From contig JANVCC010000022.1 in assembly GCA_025345505.1 (NCBI GenBank), positions 35,289,741-35,353,740 of the forward strand: a stretch of DNA of 64,000 nucleotides, read 5' to 3'. Shown piece after piece: positions 36,181 through 47,370 of the stretch. Under the pieces are notes generated by a model. That model was not told the DNA's origin, ran no database searches, and worked only from the letters and a program-made list of their open reading frames with translations. Within the stretch, counting starts at the first letter, position 1. Each line of letters starts with the position of its first letter. The translations under genes were made by a program, and so were the position numbers. Source of the DNA: Todiramphus chloris collaris. Taxonomy: Eukaryota > Chordata > Aves > Coraciiformes > Alcedinidae.

Positions 36181-37008
36181 CTCATATACAATGGAAAAAA
36201 AAGGAAGACTGTCCAGCTTTTCTGCATTTTATCCCTCAGACACACAACTCCTAAACCAACAGGCTTTCTCAAGTTCTCCGCCCAGAAACACTGCATATCA
36301 TCTGAAAGACTGTGTATTAAACCTATTGATTATCTCACACCCTGCCCTAAAGGAAAATTGCTCCTTTAAGAATTATAGTGCATTATTCTATAAGAATATT
36401 TTTCCTCTCCTCTCACCCAGGCAGCAGAAACATGAGAAGGTGATGAAAACCTCGGTGGGAGTTCACTGAAAGCCACAGGAGAGTGAGGTCTATGGCCCAG
36501 CTCAGCTCCAGAGTTCTAGCTGAAGTCTGATTCTCTGACAGTAATACAGCTTTAAAATGCTTTTTGACAGCCTCTTCTAAAGTTAGAACATCAGTTATTG
36601 CCCATGTATATGTAACACTGGCAGCTGAGATGGGTTGCACAGAGGTCTCAAGCAATCCTCCATGGAACCTGTCCTCCCAGATAGCAGGAAGAAATTATGG
36701 CCAAGATTACCAATTCTGAGCACAGACTTTTCTACAGCCTCACAAGCCATGCAAATCCTCCTAGTTTCTAGGCTGCTAGCCAAATCAGTGCTTAGAAGGA
36801 TGAGCAGGCAAGACTTAAACAGCAATTCAAGGAAACAGAAGCAACGTTGTTCCAGAGGAAGAAGTCTTTAATAGCAAAAGTATAAAAATATTATTGAATG
36901 TTGAAATTCCGTGAGGCATTTGGGAGGGGAAGGGATCAGTGGGGCTTTAGAGGACTGTAGGCAGGAGAAGACAAACTCAGTTTGTGTTCCCTAGTCTGTG
37001 TGAATCTT
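36181..37008. other. Unique non-coding DNA
   Basis: No repeat or exon is recognised. Frames of 76-92 codons overlap on both strands at 36191-36871. Confidence 0.45.
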
Positions 37009-37032
37009 GGGATAGGATAGGATAGGATAGGA
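37009..37032. repeat. (GGATA)n microsatellite
   Basis: Four to five uninterrupted copies of the pentamer GGATA. This is the only clear pentanucleotide microsatellite in the window. Confidence 0.95.
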
Positions 37033-39940
37033 AGGGTCCTGCCCCTGAATAAATCTTCCCTGTCCTGGAGGTCACAGTATTTGCCTCTTCTTCAGTCTCC
37101 TGGAGGACCGGCCTCTTCATTGCCTCCTCCAGATCTGACAGATCTCATCCCTGCCAGAGCTCTGCCTTGGTGCAGTGCTGGCATGTAGGAGGAAAAGGAA
37201 AAGCCCAACCTTTCCATGGTGAAGCAGGCACAGAGCTAGCATTCCTCAGTTTGGGGGACAAGGTCATCTGTGCAGATCTGGGTTACCAGCTCTGCAAACC
37301 TGGCAGTGCAGATAGCACAACACCATGGTGGTATTTAACACCTACTACTTATTCTATCACTTGATATTGCATATTTCTAGAACCTGAGTATCACCCATTA
37401 TTACAGGGAAGCTTTGTGACAATTATCTTTTAAAGTAGGAGGTTTCTATAGAATTGTATCTTTAACTGTATGTTCTCACAGTCCAAGCTTCATTAATACA
37501 ACTGTCAATTTATTATCTTGTAAAAGCAGTGCTCCAGAAGCTACTATTTGAAATAACATTTCATAAGAACCAAACTCCACAGGAAAGAGAGTAACTAGCT
37601 GATATTCTGTACTCTTTTGATAAAATTATGAAATTGTAGGCTTGATTGAAAAGAAATATAAGAGAAAAAAAATCTGGTTTTAAAACACATTTTGCCTTTT
37701 TATAGCTGTTTATAAACACCAACAAGAGAGCTATATATACAGTATAGAGTTTAAATCTTCATCTGCTTAACATCTTCCAGGCAAAGATGATGTTGTACTA
37801 GAGCAACAATCTCAGGATCTGTATCCAGAGTTGAGAATTAATTATAAAAAACTAAGGGTTTTTCAACTGTGAGTTAAGTTGAAAGTTATTAAACTACAAA
37901 TGAAAAGCTTCTTTCCAAACAAATCATTAAAGCTCTTCCATGGGCAACAGTGAGCTTTTCCCAAATTAATTTCCTAGTGAAACAGTAAGATGTACATTTC
38001 CTGCATTTATCTTTCAAATCTGCACCAAAACCCAAAAAAATGAGAAAACATACCAGATCCAGAAAAGTCCACTGCACAGGAGTGGCATCCCCTGATTCAG
38101 TATTCACACAAACTGATTCTGAAATGCAGAGTCTTTCAATAGATCAGGATGAAAAATCTCCACACTGCTTTATTTCCTTAAGAAAGATGACTTGGGATCG
38201 TTCGAATGGTGAAGGTGAGATGTGTCTCGTGGAAGTCAGTGTGACATGTGCTGTGCTGACACCTTATTTATTAAATCAGAGCATAAAAACCATAGCAGCT
38301 GGAGTTCCAGGGATAGCTTCACCCTAACATACAGCATCCCTTGTTCCATCCATTCCTTTTTCATCAAGGGAGTACCCTGCTAACTACAGAGAAGAAACTG
38401 AAGAGTTCTGATACACCCCATTGCAAAGCCTTGTAAGGGCTTCTGGGGGACAGAACTTATCAAAGAACAACATCATAACTCCTGCCCTAAGCCTCGAATC
38501 ACTTGGACAACTTCTTAGCACAGCGGAAGGCAGGGTGCCATTGCAACAGCATGAACACAGCACACACATGCATGAACAAGACTTCTTTTGGCCTTGAAGT
38601 CCCTGGTCCAGATTTAAACTCCCAGGCTATTGGCTTGGCATCAGGCTGTCAGTTGTACAGCCTCAGATGGCAGCCTACATTCTCCTGCTAACTCAGTGCC
38701 TTCTGTTCCCAAGCAATGGATGTTGGATCTTTACAGGAGGTACAATTGATTGGATGCACATCAGGAAGGATTTTAAAGGACCTTCTGGAGATGGGTGGCA
38801 AGTAATCACAAAGGAAAAAAAGTAATTTATTAAATTTGATTTAAGTTTGATTCAAAACTCATCTCTCCCAATTAGACTTTCTGATGTTTTCAATAGATTT
38901 ACATCCTATAAATACATCAAAGGCAATTGCAGACGTTTTGAGGACAAATATTCATATACATAAAAAAAGTTAAATAAATACCTTTTTAAAGGTCTGTTAA
39001 ATAAATTGGACAGGAAAAGATAAACACATAAGATTCCACACTTCCTTCAAGGGCCACAATAAGAACTTGTCATTATATGTGCTTTGCTCCTTTCTGTCAC
39101 AAAGTTGATAAGTTCCATGGGTGTCTAGAGCAAACAGCATAACTGGGAGAGAGGCAAACACAGGGAACAGCCTTTCTGAGTCCCTGGCACCCCCTCCACC
39201 TCCAAACTGAATCCCACTTGAGAAAACAGGATTGCCTAATGCCAAAACAGCTTCTCTGAGTCTCAGCAGCTCCTGACTCACCGTTGTAGCCAGCACAACT
39301 ACAAAAGGTAGCACACCCAACCACAGATGGGCTGTTATACAGTTATACACTATATTGGGACAGTAACTAGCACAAGACAGCTGAAGCTATCCAGTTTCAG
39401 AGAGACCAAGATTTCTCTTTGTTTGCTTCCATTTCCCCCATCCTGTACCTCTTCCACTCTTGTAGCTCAAAGTGGGGAACCCACAGGGACGTGGGGATCC
39501 CAGCATTCACACAGATACATCCCCACTGTCTTGGGATGCAACCCCTGCAAGGGCACCGAGATTGCAGCATGCAAGAGGATCTTCCCGTCTGTCATCGCTA
39601 TGATTTTTTACTCCACACTGTAACACATGGTGCATGAAGGATACCAGAAATTATATTGCTGCATATTTTCCTCAGCATGTGGAGAATCACACAACACATA
39701 AAGGAGCAGATCTGTGGAGCACCTACACACACATTTTCATTTGCTTTTCATTTCACCCTTAGATATTCAATATTTAAGCATAACCACTCTAAGGCATAAG
39801 CTTTTTGAGCAACAGTATCACTTCAAACAAAACAATGTCAAGGATTTGGTGCCAAAACGGGTTTTGTCAGTAAAATTAAGTCTTTAACCACTCTCATGCA
39901 TTCCTTGAATATATACAAGACTTTCAACTAAAATAGATGC
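37033..39940. other. Unique non-coding DNA
   Basis: About 2.9 kb without recognised elements. A GC-richer, C-rich patch (about 37036-37170) follows the microsatellite. The frame at 38997-39350 (minus strand, 117 codons) has no domain and is overlapped by a second minus-strand frame. Confidence 0.5.
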
Positions 39941-39992
39941 CTTTTCTTTTGTGAAGTGATTTCTTCTTTTGTGGAGTGATTTCCTCTTTTGT
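39941..39992. repeat. 20 bp tandem repeat, 2.6 copies
   Basis: Units CTTTTCTTTTGTGAAGTGAT (39941-39960), TTCTTCTTTTGTGGAGTGAT (39961-39980) and a partial third unit TTCCTCTTTTGT. The units differ at a few positions, so the array is not very recent. Confidence 0.9.
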
Positions 39993-40689
39993 CAACAGTA
40001 TATATGCACTGACTGCTGAGTGGAGGACAACCTGAAAAATTTAACATCAGCTTTCAGTTTTCCTAGCCTTATACAATCATGATAGTTGTGTCTCTCTTGA
40101 TATCAGTTGACTATAAATGGTTTTGCTTATCTAGAGGGGAAAAATAATAGAAATGGAATATAGCATTTCAAAAGAAATATTATAGCCATTAGTTCCACAA
40201 ACACACTGTAACTAACTCAGAACCAAATTCTGCCCTCAAAAAATGATGTGTCATTTATAATTCTGGGTATGTGTGTACATACAGAAAGTGAAGGGGACGG
40301 ACAGAATATGAGAGGACAGTCTAGACCCTGAATTTTATAAAGAAACATCTGGTTCAGGTATCTGGATGTTGTGGAGATCTATTATATTGTTATCCTTGGT
40401 TAACAAGATTTACAGTGTATTGCAAATGGAGTTCATCAACAAAATGAATTAATTATTTTATAGAAAAAGTAGGGTTTTATTTTTGAACTGACTTTTCATT
40501 TTAATTCAGAATGTTTCTACCAGCTCTAGCTGTCAACATTGGTTAGAATGAAACAGGCAAGCAGGAGATCTGGACCAATTTTATCATACTTTATATGATA
40601 AAAAATGTTATCACTTCAAAATAGCTAATAGAAATCTGGCACACTATTCATACATTGCAATTTCATTCGACTATGATTCACAAATCCTT
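39993..40689. other. Unique non-coding DNA
   Basis: AT-rich, without recognised elements. Confidence 0.4.
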
Positions 40690-40806
40690 GTGGGTTAAGT
40701 ATTACTATTTCTGTGATGTGGAAAGACTAGCTAGAAAGTCAGCATTAGAATAAGCTCCTAGCTCATGTTTCTGTGCTCATCCCACTCATGTCATATAGCT
40801 CCTCTT
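40690..40806 (+). mobile_element. MIR-like SINE relic (weak)
   Basis: Pieces in order resemble the 3' half of ancient MIR/core SINEs: an AGTATTACTATTTCTGTGATG part, then GAAAGTCAGCATTAGAAT, CTCCTAGCTCATGTTTCTGTG and CTCATCCCACT. The usual middle (AAACTGAGGC...GGTCACACAG) is missing or deleted. MIR copies are rare and very old in birds, so low identity is expected. Confidence 0.35.
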
Positions 40807-43800
40807 TGAAGAAATCTCCCATTTCAGCATATGTTCACACCATTTATGCCAGTTCTCCTAGAAAAAGGTAATTTTTGTGTGATGTGTCAATGGCATAAAC
40901 TAAGATATCCCACAGTGGATGCAAATACTGCAGAGTTTGGGAAGAAATGTCTCAGAGCACTACACTTCAGAAATTTCTTATGTCAAACTGGGAAATGATA
41001 GAGACCTTTATAAAGAAAAATCTGATACATGTCAGCAAGAAATTTCATAATTTTTAAATTGGCATTTTACAGAAAGAAAAAAGGAATGTTATTCCTTTTA
41101 TTCTACTAGGTGCAAAACAAAGTGATAAAGATATCTATTTTAGACTTATCACATGGTCTGTGCTGGTTGGGACAGTCCTCAAAAATGGTTCCCAAGGTGC
41201 TCTTTGGAATGCTTCTTTGTCTTTGAAAATCCATAGCTAAAAATCAAACTCTGGATTTTCCCTATCTTCCCCTTTTGAGTTTTGGCCCAAAAGTGAAGAG
41301 CATAATGCAACAAGTTGGCATGTTTCAAACATCATACTTTTCTTATTCCTTTTTCCTTTTATTTTTACCAAACTACCTTGGTCTTCAATAGATCAGTTTG
41401 AAAATTCTACTGGAATTCTAAAAGCAAAAGTAAACACAAAGCACATGCAATACATGACGAAGATAAAACAAAGAGCATTAAAAATTGCTGGAGGATAGGC
41501 ACAGTACTGATAGAGTAGAGAATTAAAAGACAGACATTCTTTAAGGTTTCATTGTGACAGCCCTGCACTGAAGGCGTGAGAAAACTGGGATGAGTCACAC
41601 TGTGTTATAACATTTATCATAAACCAATCCTATTAATGACAGCAGGCAAGACAAGTCACAAACTGATGCATCAGTCCAGAAAGGACAGGAACAGATAGAT
41701 TTTCTAGAAACCAGCTTATCACTAAATAAATATAAAAGTATATTTGTTCTTTGAAACAGTCCTCTCATTGGTGAAAAAAAATCACCCACTATTCATATTT
41801 TTGTAGAAATTTTGGGCAAAATAAATGTTTTGAGCATTTTCCTCTAGCCAAAAGGTCAAAAGAATTTAAAAACTGATACATTTCTATTAAAAGTACAGTG
41901 GCTCTTCCCTCTGTCCCCAAAGTCAGGGAAAGGAGAGGAGCTTAAGGCAATCGGCTGCTGCATTAGATGGTGAAACAATTCTGCCTTGGTTCTTGCCTTA
42001 ACTACTTGTCTCCCTTCACACGGCTTCCCTTGCTGCTTCCAGCTACTCTTCACGCGCTGCTTCCACTGGGGATGATGAAAGTTTGTCCATGTGTCAAATT
42101 ATTGATAGTCACTTCTACCCGTAAAATAAAAGTGGCAAACCATAATGATCCCCTGTCCTCCAGAGCACTCTCACAAGATTGCAATGCACTTCAGAAAAGG
42201 TATAAATTATCAGCCTCAAGTTACCAGGGATGAAACTGAGACACACCATTAGCCACAGTAAAAGGACAGCCATTACTGGAAGCAGCCACTAACTACCGGT
42301 TTCTCTCTTTCACCACCATTTTTTCCCCATCATCTTGGAAAAGTTATGCCAGATCTTGTATTCCCTGGTTGTTTGCTGCTTACAAAGAAGCAGCAACTGC
42401 TGCAAATCTCTTTTCCCTCTGAGAGTCATGCTACTGATATTGTGGCTTCAGAGTATTACAGAGCTGAATAAGAAGGAGAGGTAACACCAGGGCATGACGC
42501 TGAAATCCAGTTCCTGATCCTTAGCCCTCTAGAACTGCAGAAGTACTAGATTTCATAGGCAGCAGGACCATCATTAACTTCAAGTCTGACCTCCTGCATA
42601 ATGCAGGCCACAGAATTTCAGTCAGTGGAGGGAACTAATAAGGGATGCTTGATTCTACCTGCTGAAGCAGCTCTTGAGGCCACTGAGGTAGTACTAAGGT
42701 TAAAAGGAAGGTAAGGTCATCTTCTGGGTGCTTCATTCCAGACAGTGAAAGTTAGGCTAACTCTGTACTGGCCAAATATAAAAACTGGAAGACTTTCTTT
42801 ATAACCCTTTATCCTATTTATCTTCTCATTTATCAACAATTCCAGGCAGCATCTACAAGGCTAGAGCCATCACCCTGAAGCCTGCAGCTACTGGCCAGCT
42901 ATACAGCAGATTTGCTCAAACAAAACCACAGTCTGGCCCAATCCCGGAGCCTTCAGCAAGGGGATGAGCCATCTCCCTTCTGATATACGCTTTTCTATGG
43001 TCTATTTTATATTTGTTTGCACAAACTTATGCCATGAGCTCGGAAAGTCTACGAGCAATTAATGGATGGCTACAATCATATAAGCAATTTTGGTGGGGCT
43101 ACAAGGTCTGACTAGAGAGTTAGGCATCTCTAACATGGCTTAGAGCATCTCAGTTTGGCAATGCTGAATCAGGGCTAGCCCTGTGGAGAGACACAGGCCA
43201 GATGCCCTACAAATTCAGCTTTATCTTCTGAATTGTTTTACCTTGTTTGGGAATTTGGGACTGACAGGATGCACAAGAACGGTGCCTGAAAGTTGCATTT
43301 GAATTTAATGTTGTTGCCATGTTTAATAGAAAATGCAGCTTAAAGTGGAGTGTTTGTCAGAGTTCTGAGGCTATACCCAACACCCATCTGTGTTCCTGGG
43401 TTGCACACGTTGCCAGTTTGCCCTGAACAAAAAGTAAACTATGTTATTCACAGTTACAGAAAGAGCAAAAGATGAAAAGATGTCTAGGGATGCACCACAC
43501 ACTGCTTTTTCTTACTGCTGTTTTCCAGCTCTGGACTGCCTAGAAACCTCAGTGGGGAAGGGAAAGAAAATAGAGGAAAACAGTCTTTGAAAAGAAGTCT
43601 GGCAAGGCTTTTGTATGTCAAATATTAGAAAAACATCATAGTAGGAAAACATTGTATAAACCTTGCTTTGAGGATTACTTTTATCCTTATTTTATAGAGA
43701 TAAAACAATGGCGAATGAGCAGAATGAAAAACAAGAAAACACTGATAGCATCAAATTTACAGGAGAGAAATCACAGTAAAAACCAGGGCAGTATCTCCTT

Positions 43801-44670
43801 CCTTCAAGGAAGTACCTAGACAGATGTGTGCGTGCTGAACAGCCCAGAACATGGGCCAGTTTATCAAATGAGAAGATTTGACACAAGTTGTCTGCATCTT
43901 AAGCAAATAAACAGTAGCCCACTGCAACAGATGCTATCCCTAATACGAGACCTCTCTTGCTGAGCTTCCCTGATTCCCACTTGGGGAGTTTCTTCTGAAT
44001 CACTTCACCATGGTCAGGATGGGGACAGGAACAGCACGAGATTCCATTTCCCAAACACCCTGTGTGTCCCAGTGAGGACATCCACAAGCAGACAAATCCT
44101 TCTCAGAGCTGTGACCTTTCCTTTTCTGCTGGGGCAGGAAAATCCTCCAAAACCCATGCCTCTACCCATGCCAAGGCATCCCACAAACCCGTCTTCCTGC
44201 AGTAGCCTATGGTGGTGGTTCCTTTGACAGCTCTACTTTTTCAGGAGCTTCCTGTGAATACCTAATTTCACTTCTTTTCAGAGAGGCCTTGATGATAACT
44301 GGTCATGCCCCAGGCCTCCTAATTTGACCAAATGTTACATTCTAGCGTATCAAATGTGCCTCTCATGTAACTCACAGGCTTGTACTCGTCCAGAAAATTG
44401 TAACTTAATGATATTTAAAATGCTGCAGTTACTCTTGCTTCATACATATGGAAATGCTGCAGCTTTAGAAAGGTGCCTTTCCTCTATCCATACCATGGTG
44501 TGTCAGATGCACTCTGTGGATGCCCATTTGGCAGGAATTGGTTCGGGTCAATGGTTTATTAGCCATTTGTTTGCTGTTTGAAAGCCCACACACAGATGGC
44601 TGGATGTTTTGTTTTCTTTTCCTGATTGCTTTCACACATGAAGCTGTGAGGACATGTTGATGTGTCTCGC
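40807..44670. other. Unique non-coding DNA
   Basis: Almost 3.9 kb. A short MIR-like stretch (TTATCCTTATTTTATAGAGA, about 43683-43702) is not extended enough to call. No exon is recognised. Confidence 0.45.
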
Positions 44671-45199
44671 GGCCAAGAAGGCCAATGTCATTCTAGGATG
44701 CATTAAGAAGAGTGTGGCCAGCAGGTCGAGGGACGTTCTCCTCCCCCTCTACTCTGTGCTGGTGAGGCCCCACCTGGAATACTGTGTCCAGTTCTGGGCA
44801 CCCCAGTTCAGGGAAGACATTGAGCTACTGGAGAGAGTCCAGCACAGGACCACCAAGATTATTTAGGGAGTGGAGCATCTCCCTTATGAGGAGAGGCTGA
44901 GAGAGCTAGGTCTCTTTAGCCTGGACAAGAGGAGACTGAGGGGGGACCTCATTAATGTCTATAAATATGTTAAGGGTGAGTGTAAGGAGGATAGAGCCAG
45001 ACTCTTCTCAATGCCATCCAGTGTTAGGACAAGAGGCAGTGGGAGTAAGTTGGAGCACAAGAGGTTTAGGGTAAACATAAGGAAAAGCTTTTACACAGTG
45101 AGGGTGACAGAGCCTGGAACAGGCTGCCCAGGGGGGTTGTGGAGTCTCCTTCTCTGGAGGTGTTCAAAACCCACCTGGACACATTCCTGTGTGACTTGA
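44671..45199 (+). pseudogene. CR1 ORF2 C-terminal part, broken
   Basis: The frame encodes the region after the reverse transcriptase: [50 protein letters not shown], then [32 protein letters not shown] and [14 protein letters not shown]. It is broken by one in-frame stop (TAG at about 44864-44866, after TTKII). It then shifts frame at GAGCCTGG (about 45110-45116), where the canonical [17 protein letters not shown] reading continues in a different frame. The reverse transcriptase and endonuclease are absent, so it cannot transpose. Confidence 0.92.
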
Positions 45200-45285
45200 T
45201 CTGGGTGATCCTGCTGTGGCAGGGGGGTTGGACTAGATGATATTTCTAGGTCCCTTCCAACCCCTAACGTTCTATTATTCTATGG
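44671..45285 (+). mobile_element. CR1 LINE, 5'-truncated, ~615 bp
   Basis: It begins inside ORF2 at GCGGCCAAGAAGGCCAATG and continues through the rest of ORF2, the 3' UTR and the tail ATTCTATTATTCTATG. From 44940 it is nearly the same as the copy at 16651-17003. It lies about 250 bp from an oppositely oriented CR1 (45537-46668), tail to tail. No clear target-site duplication is seen, as is usual for CR1. Confidence 0.97.
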
Positions 45286-45536
45286 ATCAAATGAAACTAT
45301 TGGACATTTAAACTCACATTGAGTGTGCCAGGTGAGGAGTCCATGTAATTGCCTGCTCTGGTCAGTGGTGCTTGTGGCAACCTGTCAACTCTCTGACTTC
45401 TTCCTCTTGCAGAATAGTTCAAGTATTCAAAAGCTCCAGTCCCATCCCATTTTTACCCCCCCAGAACAAAGCTCACCCCACTTGATATTTGTACATTTTT
45501 AAAATAGGCAAAATTTGCAATACACTAAGTCTTCTC
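45286..45536. other. Spacer between two tail-to-tail CR1 copies
   Basis: Unique sequence of about 250 bp. It would form the loop if the two inverted CR1 copies paired in a transcript. Confidence 0.5.
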
Positions 45537-45611
45537 TCATAGAATCATTATGGTTGGAAAGGACCTCCAGGGTCATCAAGTCCAACTTTTGTCCTAGCAT
45601 TTCTCTAACCA

Positions 45612-46668
45612 CTACACCATATCCTCAAGCTCCACATCTAATCGTTCTTTAAACACCTCCAGGGATGGTGACTCCACCACCTCCCTGGGCAGCCTGTTCC
45701 AGTGCCTAACCACCCTCTCAGTGAAGAATTTCCTCCTAATATCTAATCTAAACCTCCCCTGATGCAACTTGAGTCCATTCCCCCTCGTCCTATCATTACT
45801 AATTTGAGAGAAGAGACCAACAACAGCCTCTCCACAACCTCCTTTTAGGTAGTTGTAGAGGGCAATAAGGTCTCCTCTCAGCCTCCTCTTCTCTAGAGTA
45901 AACAAACCCAGTGCCCTCAGCCGCTCTTCATAGGGCATGCTTTCCAGCCCTTTCACCAGCTTTGGTGCCCTCCTCTGCACTCACTCCAGCCCCTCGATGT
46001 CCCTCCTGTGCTGTGGTGACCAAAACTGGACACAGTACTCAAGGTTGCTGGGGGTTGTTGTGACCGAAGTGCATGACCCAGCACTTGGCTTTGTTAAACT
46101 TTTGGCTTTGTTAAACAACTGAGCTCAGCCCATCTCTCCAGCCTGTCCAGACCCCGCTGCAGAGCCTTCCTACCCTCAAGCAGATGACACTTGCACTTAA
46201 TTTTGTGTCGTCTGCAAATTTACTGAGGGTACATTCAATTCCCTTGTCCAGGTCATTGATGAATATATTAAACAAGACAGGTCCCAAAACTGAGCCCTGA
46301 GGGACACCCTTGTGCCTGGTCGCCAACTGGATTTTACTCCGTTCACCACCCTCTGGGCTCGGCCATCCAGCCAGTTTCTAACCCAGCGGAGAGTCCTCCT
46401 GTCTATGCCATGACCTGCCAGCTTCTCCAGCAGAATGCTGTGGGAAACGGTGTCAAATGCCTTCCTGAAGTCCAGGCAGACAACATCCACCGCCTTGCCC
46501 TCATCCACTAGGCAGGTCACCTGGTCATAGGAGGAGATCAGGTTGGTTAAACAGGACTTGCCCTTCATGAACCCATGTTGGCTGGGCCTGATCCCCCCAT
46601 TGTCCTGCACTTGCTGTGTGATCACCCTCAAAATGAACTGTTCCATAATCTTTCCCGGGACCAAGGTC
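45612..46668 (-). pseudogene. CR1 ORF2 fragment with reverse transcriptase motifs
   Basis: From its start the reading shows VPGKIMEQF, SQHGFMKGKSCLTNL, motif A CLDFRKAFDTV (about 46446-46480), [12 protein letters not shown], motif B PQGSVLGP (46279-46302) and the catalytic motif FADD (46207-46218). One frameshift lies between the RNWLDG part and motif B, near 46330-46345. A stop follows in the duplicated segment near 46111. After the internal deletion the frame gives LEYCVQFW, a stop at GLE(TGA)VQRRAP near 45990, then [20 protein letters not shown] and [17 protein letters not shown] to the end. The catalytic aspartates survive but the endonuclease and half of the polymerase are gone. Confidence 0.93.
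46085..46116. repeat. 15 bp direct duplication inside CR1
   Basis: TTGGCTTTGTTAAAC occurs at 46085-46099 and again at 46102-46116 (period 17). The other CR1 sequence here suggests only one copy in the parent, so it arose after or during insertion and disrupts the ORF2 frame. Confidence 0.9.
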
Positions 46669-47324
46669 ATGTAACTCATGTAACTGTAGTGGAATTACTG
46701 CCAAAAAAAGCGTCATTCTCTAATGACTGGATTGGATTTGGACACAATTTTAACCATTTTGCCCTCCAGTGGCTCTTGTTGACAACATAGCAAAAGTGTT
46801 CCTTAACTTTGTCAGTTCTGATTTAATTATAGACACTTTGAATTCAAAGACTAATTTCCATCATGCATTCCATCATTGCAGCTATAACACATTAATATGT
46901 TAAATGAATACATTAAATAAATTTAAAAAGGTTCAAATTTTTAAACTATGCTCATTTACTTATTTTATCATTAGAGAAAAAATTATTTGATTGTTACATA
47001 TGCTTTGCCAAAACACTAGGTTTAAAATACAAGTGCTTATAGAATTATGACTGCAATTTCTCTTTCCGCATTTTCATCTCTTGTGAAGCTGAAGCTACAG
47101 CTTTTGTAGCAAGGACAGTCATTATGTTTTTGAACAGACAGAATTCATTCACTGACAGGTTTATTGCTTGTTTATCTCAGAAATATTTGCTACAATGGAC
47201 ATCATAGAAAATTGCAAGAAACCGAAATATTGAATGTGTTTTGAATTGCATTATATGGAATTCTACAGCTTGAGTGGTATTTGATAAAACAATGCTCTCA
47301 ACTCACATTGTCACATACAAGAAG
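46669..47324. other. Unique AT-rich non-coding DNA
   Basis: No recognised element after the CR1 boundary. Confidence 0.4.
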
Positions 47325-47370
47325 GATGCTTGGGTTCACGAGAAAAAGATGCTTGAGTTCACTAGAAAAA
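47325..47370. repeat. 23 bp tandem duplication
   Basis: GATGCTTGGGTTCACG-AGAAAAA (47325-47347) is followed directly by GATGCTTGAGTTCACT-AGAAAAA (47348-47370). The two units match at 21 of 23 positions. Confidence 0.95.

Larger units (their letters stand above)
45537..46668 (-). mobile_element. CR1 LINE, ~1.1 kb, internally deleted
   Basis: Read on the minus strand it holds part of the reverse transcriptase, then a gap, then the end of ORF2 and a very short 3' end with the tail at 45537 (ATGATTCTATGA complement). It belongs to a subfamily different from the + strand neighbour (NYLKGG and [13 protein letters not shown] type). About 85-90 codons of ORF2 that the neighbour partly retains (the KKAN...LVRPH region) are missing at the junction near 46035-46045. 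A 15 bp sequence is also duplicated at 46085-46116. Homology fades near 46668, inside the reverse transcriptase. Confidence 0.95.

Noticed and set aside
39846-39864. TTGGTGCCAAAACGGGTTTT looked like a retroviral primer-binding site
   Set aside because: No LTR ends next to it with CA, no second LTR, and no gag or pol sequence anywhere near.
43670-43720. TTATCCTTATTTTATAGAGA resembles the MIR core
   Set aside because: The similarity does not extend on either side far enough to separate it from chance.
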